This document shows, piece by piece, positions 33,515 through 44,054 of a DNA stretch of 64,000 nucleotides. The first letter of the stretch is position 1. Every line of letters begins with the position of its first letter. The position numbers and the translations under genes were made by a program. This DNA comes from Pseudomonas sp. L5B5 (GTDB lineage: Bacteria > Pseudomonadota > Gammaproteobacteria > Pseudomonadales > Pseudomonadaceae): the NCBI RefSeq assembly GCF_020520285.1, contig NZ_CP084742.1:5877501-5941500 (forward strand), written 5' to 3'. The notes beneath the pieces were generated by a model, which saw nothing but the letters and a program-made list of their open reading frames with translations, was not told the origin of the DNA and did not search any database.

Positions 33515-33924
33515 GTGGGCTCCGGAACTTCGGCTGGCTGTTGGCGGCGTGCCACGACTTCCATGGCAACGATCATCTTCCGCTCGGGGAATGGCAGCAC
33601 GTGAAGTAGCGTGAAGGCCGGCCGGATGTCATGAAAATACTGTCCATGCACAGTGGCGGCTTCTTGCCAGCTATCGATCTGGGTCAGATAGAGTCGACTC
33701 TGGATAACATCTTCAAGTTTGAAGTTGGCTTGTTCGAGCACTCGCGAGATGTTTTCAAGAACGATGCGCGTCTGTTCGGCAACCCCTGTGGCTGTTATTT
33801 CTCCATTGGCATCCAGGGGGCCGGTTTTTGATACATATAATGTATCGCCAACTTCTATTGCGCGGGAGAAGCCGAATGCAGCTTCCCACTTCGAGTTGGA
33901 GGAATGCAATTGCCGAACATTCAT
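33511..33924 (-). CDS. RidA/YjgF/YER057c-family protein
   Basis: 137 aa. The trimeric chorismate-mutase-like fold is marked by EVGDTLYVSKTGPLD, VLEQANFKLEDVIQSRLYLTQ and RPAFTLLHVLPFPERKMIVAMEVVA. RidA proteins hydrolyse reactive enamines/imines from PLP enzymes; the conserved Arg of the active site is replaced in many subfamilies and I cannot align it exactly. Here the Pro-Glu-Arg-Lys tip is of the Rid4-7-like type. First gene of the run, with AAGGAAG before the ATG and a promoter-like sequence 33 bases upstream. It could clear imines formed by the cluster's aminotransferase. Confidence 0.88.
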   Translation of the reverse strand: MNVRQLHSSNSKWEAAFGFSRAIEVGDTLYVSKTGPLDANGEITATGVAEQTRIVLENISRVLEQANFKLEDVIQSRLYLTQIDSWQEAATVHGQYFHDIRPAFTLLHVLPFPERKMIVAMEVVARRQQPAEVPEPT

Positions 33925-33956
33925 CTAAAGCACTTCCTTGGCTGTAGGGCAGACCG

Positions 33957-33986
33957 AATATAGGCGAGCCAAAGAGTCGATGTCTA
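33957..33986 (-). promoter_or_regulatory. Predicted sigma-70 promoter of the biosynthetic run
   Basis: On the minus strand TAGACA (33981-33986) is followed after 18 bases by TATATT (33957-33962), close to TTGACA-N17-TATAAT. It gives a leader of about 25 bases before the RidA start at 33924. No other promoter of equal quality is visible in the neighbouring gap. Confidence 0.5.
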
Positions 33987-34520
33987 GTGAAAAAAAAGCC
34001 AAAGAATAAATTTTTTCTAAAGTGTTTTGTCTATTATTAAGGTAATGAATGTGTTCATGTAAGAATATCTAAACATACGGCCAAGTTGTTAAGTGAGTAT
34101 TAAATTTGCCTTCGGATGTTTGTTATTGGTGCAGTCGATGCACCAAAGAGGTGCCTTGTTGTAAATGACGGAGGTGTTTCAAAAGTCGGTAAAGTTGTAT
34201 GCAATTTTGTGATGGAATCATCACGGTTCAACTTGGCTTGACGTAACTGATGTTTAATTCGGAACTCGTTAGTTGGGATGTGACTGTCAAGTCGTCGTGG
34301 GCAACTCGATGATAGATAGCAGTAGGCATAGGCCCAGTACTGAAGATGGCGCGGGTGAATCTTGTTCTACATGACCCTGCCATCAGCAGCCGTGGCGGTT
34401 ATGGGAGTAGCAACGCTTGAAAGGGGCTGGGTGGGCGATTCAGACCGTGTTGGCAGCTGGGTGATGCAGGGGGTACGGCTTGAGGGGGTAGGTCGAGGCA
34501 TATAAAGGAAGCGACCCATA
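33987..34520. other. AT-rich non-coding leader between RidA and nrdB
   Basis: No supported gene. The first 300 bases (to about 34270) are much richer in A and T than the neighbouring coding DNA, with runs such as AAAAAAAA, ATAAATTTTTTC and TATTATTAAGG. The composition suggests acquired DNA or a xenogeneic-silencer (MvaT/H-NS-like) target upstream of the run. 34300-34520 is more GC-rich and unremarkable. Confidence 0.6.
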
Positions 34521-34547
34521 AAAAAGCCCTGACCAGGTCAGGGCTTT
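34521..34547 (-). terminator. nrdB terminator
   Basis: GCCCTGAC (34526-34533) pairs with GTCAGGGC (34537-34544), flanked by A5 and T4. On the minus strand the hairpin is followed by a T run, so it ends nrdB transcription before the biosynthetic region. Confidence 0.8.
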
Positions 34548-34575
34548 TCGATTCACCGGTGCAGCGAGCGGGGTA

Positions 34576-35823
34576 TCAATCCCAGCTCAGTGCGCCGCCG
34601 GTCTGGTACTCGATCACGCGGGTCTCGAAGAAGTTCTTCTCTTTCTTCAAGTCCATGATCTCGCTCATCCATGGGAACGGGTTGGTGGTGCCTGGGTATT
34701 CTTCCTTCAGGCCGATCTGCGACAGGCGACGGTTGGCGATGAACTTGAGGTAGTCCTCCATCATGGCCGCGTTCATGCCCAGCACGCCGCGAGGCATGGT
34801 GTCGCGAGCGTATTCGATCTCCAGTTGGGTGCCCTGGAGGATCATCTGGGTGGCTTCTTCCTTCATTTCGGCATCCCACAGGTGCGGGTTTTCGATCTTG
34901 ATCTGGTTGATCACGTCGATACCGAAGTTCAGGTGCATGGATTCATCGCGCAGGATGTACTGGAACTGCTCGGCGACGCCGGTCATCTTGTTGCGCCGGC
35001 CCATGGACAGGATCTGGGTGAAGCCGCAGTAGAAGAAGATGCCTTCCAGCACGCAGTAGTAGGCGATCAGGTTGCGCAGCAGTTCCTTGTCGGTTTCGAC
35101 GGTGCCGGTGTTGAATTCCGGGTCGGAGATCGCGCGGGTGTAGCTCAGGCCCCAGGCGGCTTTTTTCGCCACCGACGGGATCTCGTGGTACATGTTGAAG
35201 ATCTCGCCTTCATCCATGCCCAGCGATTCGATGCAGTACTGGTAGGCGTGGGTGTGGATCGCCTCCTCGAAGGCCTGGCGCAGGATGTACTGGCGGCACT
35301 CGGGGTTGGTGATCAGGCGGTACACGGCCAGGGCCAGGTTGTTGGCCACCAGGGAGTCGGCGGTGGAGAAGAAACCCAGGTTGCGCATGACGATGCGGCG
35401 CTCGTCGTCGGTCAGGCCTTCCGGGCTCTTCCACAGGGCGATGTCCGCGGTCATGTTGACCTCTTGCGGCATCCAGTGGTTGGCGCAGCCATCCAGGTAC
35501 TTCTGCCAGGCCCAGTCATATTTGAAAGGAACCAGCTGGTTGAGGTCGGCGCGGCAGTTGATCATGCGCTTTTCATCAACCGCAACACGGGCAGCGGAAC
35601 CTTCCAGTTCAGCCAGGCCTTCAGCGATATCCAGCTTGTCGAGGGCGGCCTTGGCGCGGATTACCGCAGCCGAGTCGGTGGAGGTGACGGCGCGGGCTTC
35701 GAGGGCGGCGGCGCCACCGGCGCTGTCGAGGCGGTCCATGGTGGCATCGGAAGCCTGGCCGGCGTTGGTGCCCTTGGCCGTGGTTTCGCTTTCTTCTTTA
35801 TCGAATTCGTCCCAGCTCAGCAT
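34576..35823 (-). CDS. nrdB: Ribonucleoside-diphosphate reductase small subunit, class Ia
   Basis: Holds the di-iron/tyrosyl radical used by NrdA to reduce ribonucleotides. 415 aa. Iron ligands are in [16 protein letters not shown] and [13 protein letters not shown]; the C-terminal tail ends in GGALSWD for docking to NrdA. An N-terminal extension of about 60 residues (rich in Ala, Ser, Asp) precedes the ferritin-like domain, as in other Pseudomonas. ATG at 35823 with GGAG upstream. No nrdA lies within the window. Confidence 0.95.
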   Translation of the reverse strand: MLSWDEFDKEESETTAKGTNAGQASDATMDRLDSAGGAAALEARAVTSTDSAAVIRAKAALDKLDIAEGLAELEGSAARVAVDEKRMINCRADLNQLVPFKYDWAWQKYLDGCANHWMPQEVNMTADIALWKSPEGLTDDERRIVMRNLGFFSTADSLVANNLALAVYRLITNPECRQYILRQAFEEAIHTHAYQYCIESLGMDEGEIFNMYHEIPSVAKKAAWGLSYTRAISDPEFNTGTVETDKELLRNLIAYYCVLEGIFFYCGFTQILSMGRRNKMTGVAEQFQYILRDESMHLNFGIDVINQIKIENPHLWDAEMKEEATQMILQGTQLEIEYARDTMPRGVLGMNAAMMEDYLKFIANRRLSQIGLKEEYPGTTNPFPWMSEIMDLKKEKNFFETRVIEYQTGGALSWD

Positions 35824-36567
35824 GACGTGTCGTCTCCTGCTCGAGGGCCAGATGCCCGTGTGAAAACAAAAAGTTTGGCTTTTCACACGGCGCTACTGGC
35901 CGCGTTAAATCAAAAGAAATCGTTTGTTGCAGCAGTGACGCAGGCAATAAACAGAAATTCGTGTGCGGGTGCTCGAAGCTGCTGTCGGGCAGGGCTGAGG
36001 GTGTCGGCTCCGGTGCGCAATCCAGCAGGTCGTTTTCATCCGGTAAGGGAATGTTGCAGGCCCGTTTTGAGGACGCATTATAAGGATATTTTCAGGGGCG
36101 TGGGGCGACCGATGGGCGCAGGCGAGCTCGAGAAGGTGGGGGAGTTGAGGCAGAGCGCGGATTTACAGGGCTTTGGCTGGAGAAGATTTTTTTTCAGCCT
36201 GGTAAAAAAATCCTCGAATCGCTCAAAAAATAACCAAATTTACTAGATGTTGTGTTTTAAAGGGCCTTTTCCAGGTTTTTGACACAACTCAAAACCTGCC
36301 GTTTCCCTGTCTCGAAACACCTGGCGGATCTCCAAGTCAAGGGCAAGTCGCCATCAATCCTGGTCATTGGCAGCGACTTTCGAGCAGGGCTCAGCGACGC
36401 TGTGGGCGGTCATCTGAAACCCGGGAAAAGATGCGTGCGATTGCCGCGATCGCACGGCGTGGGGCGATGCTTCTGGATGCTCCCGGGGAGGGGGAGGCGG
36501 GCATCGTTGCCGCAAGAGGGATTTCCTGCGGCCGGCAGTCATTGGAGCCTGGACATGAGTCCGGTTA
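35824..36567. other. Non-coding region upstream of nrdB
   Basis: 744 bases with no convincing gene. The candidate nrdB -10 box TATAAT is on the minus strand at 36077-36082, implying a leader of about 250 bases. I see no clear NrdR box. A few short open frames lack ribosome sites and recognisable sequence. A poly-T/poly-A rich stretch at 36180-36245 separates it from the DUF2790 gene. Confidence 0.5.
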
Positions 36568-36831
36568 TCAACCGTTGGAGCAACCGTTGCCCATCACACG
36601 GTATTGAAGAATATGCCGCTGTCCCTTGGAGTCTTCGTATTCCATGCGTGCGGGTACAACTTCGCATACTTCTGGAACTTCGCTCATGGAGATGACCTTG
36701 GCGATATCCAGGTCACTGGAGTAACTGTATTCCTCTACTGCTACTTGCTGGTTTGCGACATCAGTCGGGATCTCATCAGCCATTGCTGTAGCGCACAGAC
36801 TGCTGAGGGCCAGAACTAATAAAGCTTTCAT
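36568..36831 (-). CDS. DUF2790 small exported protein
   Basis: 87 aa with a signal peptide (MKALLVLALSSLCATAMA). The mature part has YSYSSDLDIAKVIS.. and CEVVPARMEYEDSKGQRHILQYRVMGNGC, the Pseudomonas-specific DUF2790 pattern with two cysteines that may form a disulfide. Function unknown. AAAGG precedes the ATG. It stands alone between nrdB and acsA. Confidence 0.8.
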   Translation of the reverse strand: MKALLVLALSSLCATAMADEIPTDVANQQVAVEEYSYSSDLDIAKVISMSEVPEVCEVVPARMEYEDSKGQRHILQYRVMGNGCSNG

Positions 36832-37242
36832 TTGCGTTTTACCTTTCTAAGGTCGTGTGGGGTCACGCAGCCTTTTTGGGGCTGCGTGTGGAACTTGAGT
36901 AGAAGTTTGATTAACTGCCTTCGTGGGGGCTGCAACTTGGTTAATCAGTTTGCCTGTTGGGCGATGCAGATTTTAGGCGCGGGGTGTGCCGCCATATAGG
37001 CGTACTTTTGATAAACACCTTTGACAGTTTTTGTAACAATCGCCGAAAAACCGCTCTCCAAAGGCCCTCGTTAACATTTTTTGATTGGGCAGATCTGGCT
37101 GCAGGGCCTGTTCCTGAAGGGGCTTGGTAAATCCCGGGGTATTTGGCAGGGGGTTGTTACTACCATCGTCGAATGGTTCTATAGGCCTCCCCCGGCTACA
37201 ACGGGGTCATACAAAAACAACTATGTCACCGAGGTAAGAAAG
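36832..37242. other. Non-coding gap upstream of acsA
   Basis: 411 bases between the divergent DUF2790 and acsA genes. TTGACA is at 37021-37026 but no good -10 follows at the right distance. No gene is supported; a longer open frame through 37081-37242 has no ribosome site and lies in front of the well-defined acsA start. Confidence 0.45.
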
Positions 37243-39198
<1,956 letters not shown>

Positions 39199-39218
39199 AG
39201 CGAGACGTGAGTCGTCGA

Positions 39219-39250
39219 GCCCCGCCCGGCCTTGCCGGGCGGGGCTTTTT
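39219..39250 (+). terminator. acsA terminator
   Basis: GCCCCGCCCGGC (39219-39230) and GCCGGGCGGGGC (39234-39245) pair perfectly around CTT and are followed by T5. Confidence 0.92.
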
Positions 39251-39787
39251 CATGGGTCGTGACGGGCTGCCGAGGCCATGCTGGCAGGGTGCGGCGCTCG
39301 GCAGTAACGTTGAATAAATATCGATTTGCCCTACAGGCGTATCTGAATGTTACCGAGACGGCTGCAGGTGTAACCTTGTGCTCGATTTCGGGGCGATGGG
39401 AAACGTCGTGCTCTGCTTCAGGGGGTTTTATATCCGTATTAAAAATAAGTCATCACGCTGAGCTTGCCGGAATAGAAGGCTTTGCCAATAATAGGCCCGC
39501 AATTTGCAGCATAGATCGGTTCCCTGTCTTTTGCTCTTGCATAATCCTGAAGAGCTGTCAATATGCCGGCCCGGCATTCTCGATGCTTGTGTAATTTGTT
39601 GTCGCATTGAGGAAATATCGGCTTCCGACCTGTCGTTAGAATGCCGGTCACTCGCTCGTCGTTACCTGTGTGTAAGCCCCCTTTCGAGGTTTTCAGGACG
39701 CAGCGCCGCTTTTGAGGGTTCACCCATTCGCATATTGGGCTGTTGCTCACTCTGCCGTTTTCGCCCTTTACCGATGGAGTTCTAAGA
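39251..39787. other. aotJ upstream region
   Basis: About 540 bases with no gene. It holds the ArgR-type box at 39600-39615 and, just before it, a perfect small palindrome ATGCCGG-C-CCGGCAT (39563-39577). The rest shows nothing clear. Confidence 0.5.
39600..39615 (+). promoter_or_regulatory. ArgR box upstream of aotJ
   Basis: TGTCGCATTGAGGAAA fits TGTCGC-N8-AA, the half-site recalled for the AraC-type ArgR of P. aeruginosa. A weaker half-site (CTCGATGCTTGTGTAA) ends 21 bases upstream (39579-39594), in direct-repeat register. Confidence 0.7.
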
Positions 39788-40564
39788 ATGAAGAAACTCG
39801 TGCTTCTTGGCGCCCTGGCACTGTCCGTGCTCTCCCTGCCGACCATTGCCGATGAAAAACCCCTGAAAATTGGTATCGAAGCGGCTTACCCTCCATTTGC
39901 CTCCAAGGCTCCGGACGGCAGCATCGTCGGTTTCGACTACGATATCGGCAATGCTCTGTGCGAACAGATGAAGGTCAAGTGCGTCTGGGTCGAGCAGGAG
40001 TTCGACGGCCTGATCCCGGCGTTGAAGGTGCGCAAGATCGACGCGATTCTGTCTTCGATGTCGATCACCGATGATCGTCGCAAGTCCGTGGACTTCACTG
40101 GCAAGTACTACAACACCCCTGCGCGCCTGGTGATGAAGGCCGGGACCCAGGTCAGCGACGGCATGGCCGAGCTCAAGGACAAGAACATCGGCGTGCAGCG
40201 CGGCTCGATCCATGAGCGTTTCGCCCGTGAAGTCCTGGCGCCCCTCGGTACCCAGATCAAGCCTTACGGTTCGCAGAACGAAATCTACCTGGATGTCGCG
40301 GCCGGTCGCCTCGACGGCACCGTGGCGGACGCTACCCTGCTCAATGACGGTTTCCTGAAGACCGATGCCGGCAAGGGCTTCGCCTTCGTCGGGCCGGCCT
40401 TCACTGACGTCAAGTACTTCGGCGACGGCGTAGGGATTGCCGTGCGCAAGGGCGACAAGGCCAATCTGGACAAGATCAACGCCGCCATCGCTGCCATTCG
40501 TGAGAACGGCAAGTACAAGCAAATCCAGGACAAGTACTTCGACTTCGACATCTACGGCAAGTAA
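39788..40564 (+). CDS. aotJ: Arginine/ornithine ABC transporter, periplasmic binding protein
   Basis: 258 aa with signal peptide (cleavage after LPTIA). Type-3 solute-binding fold: [32 protein letters not shown] and [19 protein letters not shown] typical for lysine/arginine/ornithine binding proteins. First gene of the aotJQMOP-argR operon, with GGAG before the ATG and an ArgR box upstream. Confidence 0.93.
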   Translation: MKKLVLLGALALSVLSLPTIADEKPLKIGIEAAYPPFASKAPDGSIVGFDYDIGNALCEQMKVKCVWVEQEFDGLIPALKVRKIDAILSSMSITDDRRKSVDFTGKYYNTPARLVMKAGTQVSDGMAELKDKNIGVQRGSIHERFAREVLAPLGTQIKPYGSQNEIYLDVAAGRLDGTVADATLLNDGFLKTDAGKGFAFVGPAFTDVKYFGDGVGIAVRKGDKANLDKINAAIAAIRENGKYKQIQDKYFDFDIYGK

Positions 40565-40655
40565 GTCGTCGAACCTGTCAGTCCGAGATGGCGCAAGCAG
40601 CAGAATCTCTGAAGTTTGCGCCATTTTTTCATCCCAATTTTCGAGGACCTGAATC

Positions 40656-41345
40656 ATGTTGAAAGGCTACGGGGCTGTCATCCTCGATGGCGCTTGGCTG
40701 ACGCTTCAGCTCGCCTTGTCGTCCATGGCCCTGGCCATTGTTCTAGGTCTGATCGGGGTTGCGCTGCGCCTGTCGCCGGTACGTTGGCTGGCCTGGCTGG
40801 GCGACCTGTACTCCACCGTGATCCGTGGCATTCCCGACCTGGTGCTGATCCTGCTGATCTTCTACGGGGGCCAGGACCTGCTCAATCGCGTGGCGCCGCT
40901 GCTGGGCTACGACGATTACATCGACCTCAATCCGCTGGCTGCCGGCATCGGCACCCTGGGTTTCATCTTTGGTGCCTATCTGTCGGAAACCTTCCGTGGC
41001 GCCTTCATGGCGATCCCCAAGGGGCAGGCGGAGGCCGGCATGGCCTATGGCATGAGCAGCACGCAGGTGTTCTTCCGGGTGATGGTGCCGCAAATGATTC
41101 GCCTGGCGATTCCCGGCTTCACCAACAATTGGCTAGTCCTGACCAAGGCGACCGCGCTGATTTCCGTGGTGGGGCTGCAAGACATGATGTTCAAGGCCAA
41201 GCAGGCGGCGGATGCCACCCGTGAGCCTTTCACCTTCTTCCTCGCAGTGGCGGCCATGTACCTGGTGATCACCAGTGTCTCGTTGCTGGCATTGCGTCAC
41301 CTTGAGAAGCGCTACTCGGTAGGCGTAAGGGCGGCTGATCTATGA
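40656..41345 (+). CDS. aotQ: Arginine/ornithine ABC transporter permease
   Basis: 229 aa with five membrane helices. It shows the HisQ-type permease pattern, with the EAA loop GAFMAIPKGQAEAGMAYGMSSTQVFFRVMVPQM. It pairs with the AotM permease. The start has GAGGA upstream, and the stop overlaps the aotM start by four bases. Confidence 0.92.
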   Translation: MLKGYGAVILDGAWLTLQLALSSMALAIVLGLIGVALRLSPVRWLAWLGDLYSTVIRGIPDLVLILLIFYGGQDLLNRVAPLLGYDDYIDLNPLAAGIGTLGFIFGAYLSETFRGAFMAIPKGQAEAGMAYGMSSTQVFFRVMVPQMIRLAIPGFTNNWLVLTKATALISVVGLQDMMFKAKQAADATREPFTFFLAVAAMYLVITSVSLLALRHLEKRYSVGVRAADL

Positions 41346-42040
41346 TCTTCGACTACAACGTCATCTATGATGCCTTGCCGCTGTATTTCAGCGGCCTGCT
41401 GACCACCCTGAAGCTACTGGCGCTGTCGCTGTTCTTCGGTTTGCTGGTGGCGCTGCCCCTGGGGTTGATGCGCGTATCCAAGCAGCCGCTGGTGAACATG
41501 ACGGCCTGGCTGTACACCTACGTGATCCGTGGCACCCCGATGCTGGTGCAGCTGTTCCTGATCTACTACGGCCTGGCCCAGTTCGAGGCGGTGCGCGAGA
41601 GCTTCCTCTGGCCCTGGTTGTCCAGTGCGACCTTCTGCGCCTGCCTGGCCTTTGCCCTCAACACCAGCGCCTACACCGCGGAAATCATCGCCGGCAGCCT
41701 CAAGGCCACACCCAATGGCGAGATCGAGGCGGCCAAGGCGATGGGCATGTCGCGCTACAAGATGTACGGCCGCATCCTCTTGCCCTCGGCCCTGCGCCGG
41801 GCGCTGCCGCAGTACAGCAACGAAGTGATCATGATGCTGCAGACCACCAGCCTGGCATCCATCGTGACCCTGATCGATATCACTGGCGCGGCCCGTACTG
41901 TCAACGCGCAGTACTACCTGCCGTTCGAGGCCTATATCACCGCTGGCCTGTTCTACCTGTGCCTGACCTTCATTCTAGTGCGCCTGTTCAAGATGGCTGA
42001 GCGTCGCTGGTTGAGCTACCTGGCCCCGCGGAAGCACTGA
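41342..42040 (+). CDS. aotM: Arginine/ornithine ABC transporter permease
   Basis: 232 aa, five helices, HisM-type permease with EAA loop IIAGSLKATPNGEIEAAKAMGMSRYKMYGRILLP. It begins inside the aotQ stop codon and is followed after one base by aotO, so the operon is tightly coupled. Confidence 0.92.
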   Translation: MIFDYNVIYDALPLYFSGLLTTLKLLALSLFFGLLVALPLGLMRVSKQPLVNMTAWLYTYVIRGTPMLVQLFLIYYGLAQFEAVRESFLWPWLSSATFCACLAFALNTSAYTAEIIAGSLKATPNGEIEAAKAMGMSRYKMYGRILLPSALRRALPQYSNEVIMMLQTTSLASIVTLIDITGAARTVNAQYYLPFEAYITAGLFYLCLTFILVRLFKMAERRWLSYLAPRKH

Positions 42041-42041
42041 T

Positions 42042-43154
42042 ATGGAACGCATCGATCACGTATTGCCATGGAACCACCTGGGTAGCGAGCGCAAGATCTC
42101 GGTGTTCCGTTTCGGTAGCGGCGAGCGCAAGGCCTATATCCAGGCCAGCCTGCATGCCGACGAGTTGCCTGGCATGCGTACGGCCTGGGAACTGAAAAAG
42201 CGCCTGGCCGAGCTGGAAGCCCAGGGCGCCCTCAAGGGTGTCATCGAGCTGGTGCCGGTGGCCAACCCGCTGGGTCTGGGACAGTTGCTGCAAGGCAACC
42301 ACCAGGGGCGGTTCGAGGCGGGTAGTGGCAAGAACTTCAATCGCGATTTCGTCGAACTCAGTGCACCCGTGGCCCAACGCCTGGAAGGGCGGCTGGGTGA
42401 CGATGCCCATGCCAACGTGCAACTGATTCGCCAGGCCATGAGCGACGTACTGGCCGAGCTGCCTCCGGCCGCCAGCCAGTTGCAAGGGATGCAGCGGGTG
42501 CTCCTGGCCCATGCCTGCACGGCCGACGTGGTGCTGGACCTGCATTGTGATGCCGAGGCTGCGCTGCACATGTACGCCTTGCCGCAGCACTGGCCGCAAT
42601 GGCGCTCCCTGGCGGCCCGACTGGATGTGCGGGTCGGCCTGTTGGCGGAAGACTCCGGCGGCAGTTCGTTCGACGAGGCCTGCTCGCTGCCCTGGTTGCG
42701 CTTGTCGCGCCAGTTTCCCGAGGCGCAGATTCCTCTGGCTTGCCTGGCGACCACTCTCGAGTTGGGTGGTCAGGCCGACACTGGGCGGCCCCAGGCCGAG
42801 GCGTATGCCGAGGGAATCCTGGCATTCCTTGCCGAGCAGGGACTGATTGCCGGGCAGTGGCCGGAGCCTGGGCGTGAAGCCTGTGAGGGCATGCCCTTCG
42901 AAGGCACCCAATTGCTGTATGCGCCGCACCCCGGCGTGGTGAGCTTCCTGCGTCCGGCCGGTAGCTGGGTGGAGGTGGGTGAGCCGCTTTTTGAAGTGAT
43001 TGATCCTTTATCCGATCGGGTCAGCACCGTGTGTGCTGGCACCAGCGGCGTACTGTTCGCCGTTGAGCGGCTACGTTATGCCCAACCCGGTTTCTGGCTG
43101 GCCAAGGTGGCGGGGCGCGAAGCGCTGCGTCACGGGCGCTTGCTCAACGACTGA
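42042..43154 (+). CDS. aotO: Succinylglutamate desuccinylase/aspartoacylase-family protein of the aot operon
   Basis: 370 aa zinc carboxypeptidase-like protein. Zinc-site residues in SLHADELPGMRTAWEL (H-x-x-E) and DLHCDAEAALHMYALPQ (His). In P. aeruginosa its homologue AotO is encoded in the same position but is not needed for uptake. Its natural substrate is unknown. It sits one base after aotM. Confidence 0.88.
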   Translation: MERIDHVLPWNHLGSERKISVFRFGSGERKAYIQASLHADELPGMRTAWELKKRLAELEAQGALKGVIELVPVANPLGLGQLLQGNHQGRFEAGSGKNFNRDFVELSAPVAQRLEGRLGDDAHANVQLIRQAMSDVLAELPPAASQLQGMQRVLLAHACTADVVLDLHCDAEAALHMYALPQHWPQWRSLAARLDVRVGLLAEDSGGSSFDEACSLPWLRLSRQFPEAQIPLACLATTLELGGQADTGRPQAEAYAEGILAFLAEQGLIAGQWPEPGREACEGMPFEGTQLLYAPHPGVVSFLRPAGSWVEVGEPLFEVIDPLSDRVSTVCAGTSGVLFAVERLRYAQPGFWLAKVAGREALRHGRLLND

Positions 43155-43177
43155 CTGTTTTTGTGAGAACCGACCGC

Positions 43178-43942
43178 ATGTACAAACTTGAAGTCCAAGA
43201 CCTGCATAAGCGCTATGGCAGTCACGAAGTGCTCAAGGGCGTGTCCCTGAAGGCCGCAGCTGGCGATGTGATCAGCATCATCGGCTCCAGTGGCTCGGGC
43301 AAGAGTACCTTCTTGCGCTGTATCAACCTGCTGGAGCAACCCCATGCCGGGAAGATCCTGCTGAACAACGAAGAGCTGAAGCTGGTGGCCAGCAAGGACG
43401 GTGCTCTCAAGGCCGCCGATCCCAAGCAGTTGCAGCGCATGCGCTCGCGCCTGTCGATGGTGTTCCAGCACTTCAATCTCTGGTCGCACATGACGGCCAT
43501 GGAAAACATCATGGAAGCGCCGGTGCATGTACTGGGCGTATCCAAGTCCGAGGCTCGCGAGAAGGCCGAGCACTACCTGGCCAAGGTGGGCGTGGCGCAT
43601 CGCAAGGACGCCTATCCGGGGCACATGTCCGGTGGCGAACAGCAGCGCGTGGCGATCGCCCGGGCCCTGGCCATGGAGCCTGAGGTCATGCTGTTCGATG
43701 AGCCGACTTCGGCCCTTGACCCGGAACTGGTGGGTGACGTGCTGAAGGTCATGCAGTCCCTGGCCCAGGAAGGCCGGACCATGGTGGTGGTGACCCACGA
43801 AATGGGCTTTGCTCGCGAGGTTTCCAACCAGTTGGTGTTCCTGCACAAGGGCCTGGTGGAAGAAACCGGCAACCCGCGTGAAGTGCTGGTGAATCCGCAA
43901 TCGGAACGTTTGCAACAATTCCTCTCCGGCAGCCTCAAGTAA
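43178..43942 (+). CDS. aotP: Arginine/ornithine ABC transporter ATP-binding protein
   Basis: 254 aa ABC ATPase. Walker A GSSGSGKST, signature MSGGEQQRVAIARALAM, Walker B EVMLFDEPTSALDPE. Highly similar in arrangement to HisP. ATG at 43178 preferred; five extra codons are possible upstream. Energises the AotQM permease. A long inverted repeat lies between it and argR. Confidence 0.93.
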   Translation: MYKLEVQDLHKRYGSHEVLKGVSLKAAAGDVISIIGSSGSGKSTFLRCINLLEQPHAGKILLNNEELKLVASKDGALKAADPKQLQRMRSRLSMVFQHFNLWSHMTAMENIMEAPVHVLGVSKSEAREKAEHYLAKVGVAHRKDAYPGHMSGGEQQRVAIARALAMEPEVMLFDEPTSALDPELVGDVLKVMQSLAQEGRTMVVVTHEMGFAREVSNQLVFLHKGLVEETGNPREVLVNPQSERLQQFLSGSLK

Positions 43943-43955
43943 TAGCTGCTGTTAT

Positions 43956-44008
43956 GCACCAAATTAGGTCATGCTGAGCGCCCTGCGCCAGATGGTCTAA
44001 CTTGGTGC
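43956..44008. repeat. Long inverted repeat between aotP and argR
   Basis: GCACCAAATTAG (43956-43967) pairs with CTAACTTGGTGC (43997-44008) at 11 of 12 positions around a 29-base loop. The arms contain GCACC/GGTGC as in NtrC half-sites (GCACCA-N3-TGGTGC), but the spacing is wider. It could be an attenuator or regulator site that tunes argR relative to the transporter genes. Confidence 0.5.
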
Positions 44009-44054
44009 TGCCGTCCTCGGTTTCTCATACTGTTTTCGTTTCGGATTGCCCGCC

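Noticed and set aside
23220..33924. Assignment to pyrrolnitrin or pyoluteorin
   Set aside because: Pyrrolnitrin needs two halogenases and PrnB/PrnD-type enzymes; pyoluteorin needs a prolyl-specific dehydrogenase and type I PKS. Neither set is present.
37151..37165. Sigma-54-like sequence before acsA (TGGCAGGGGGTTGTT)
   Set aside because: GG is present but the -12 GC is replaced by TT, so it does not meet the -24/-12 consensus.
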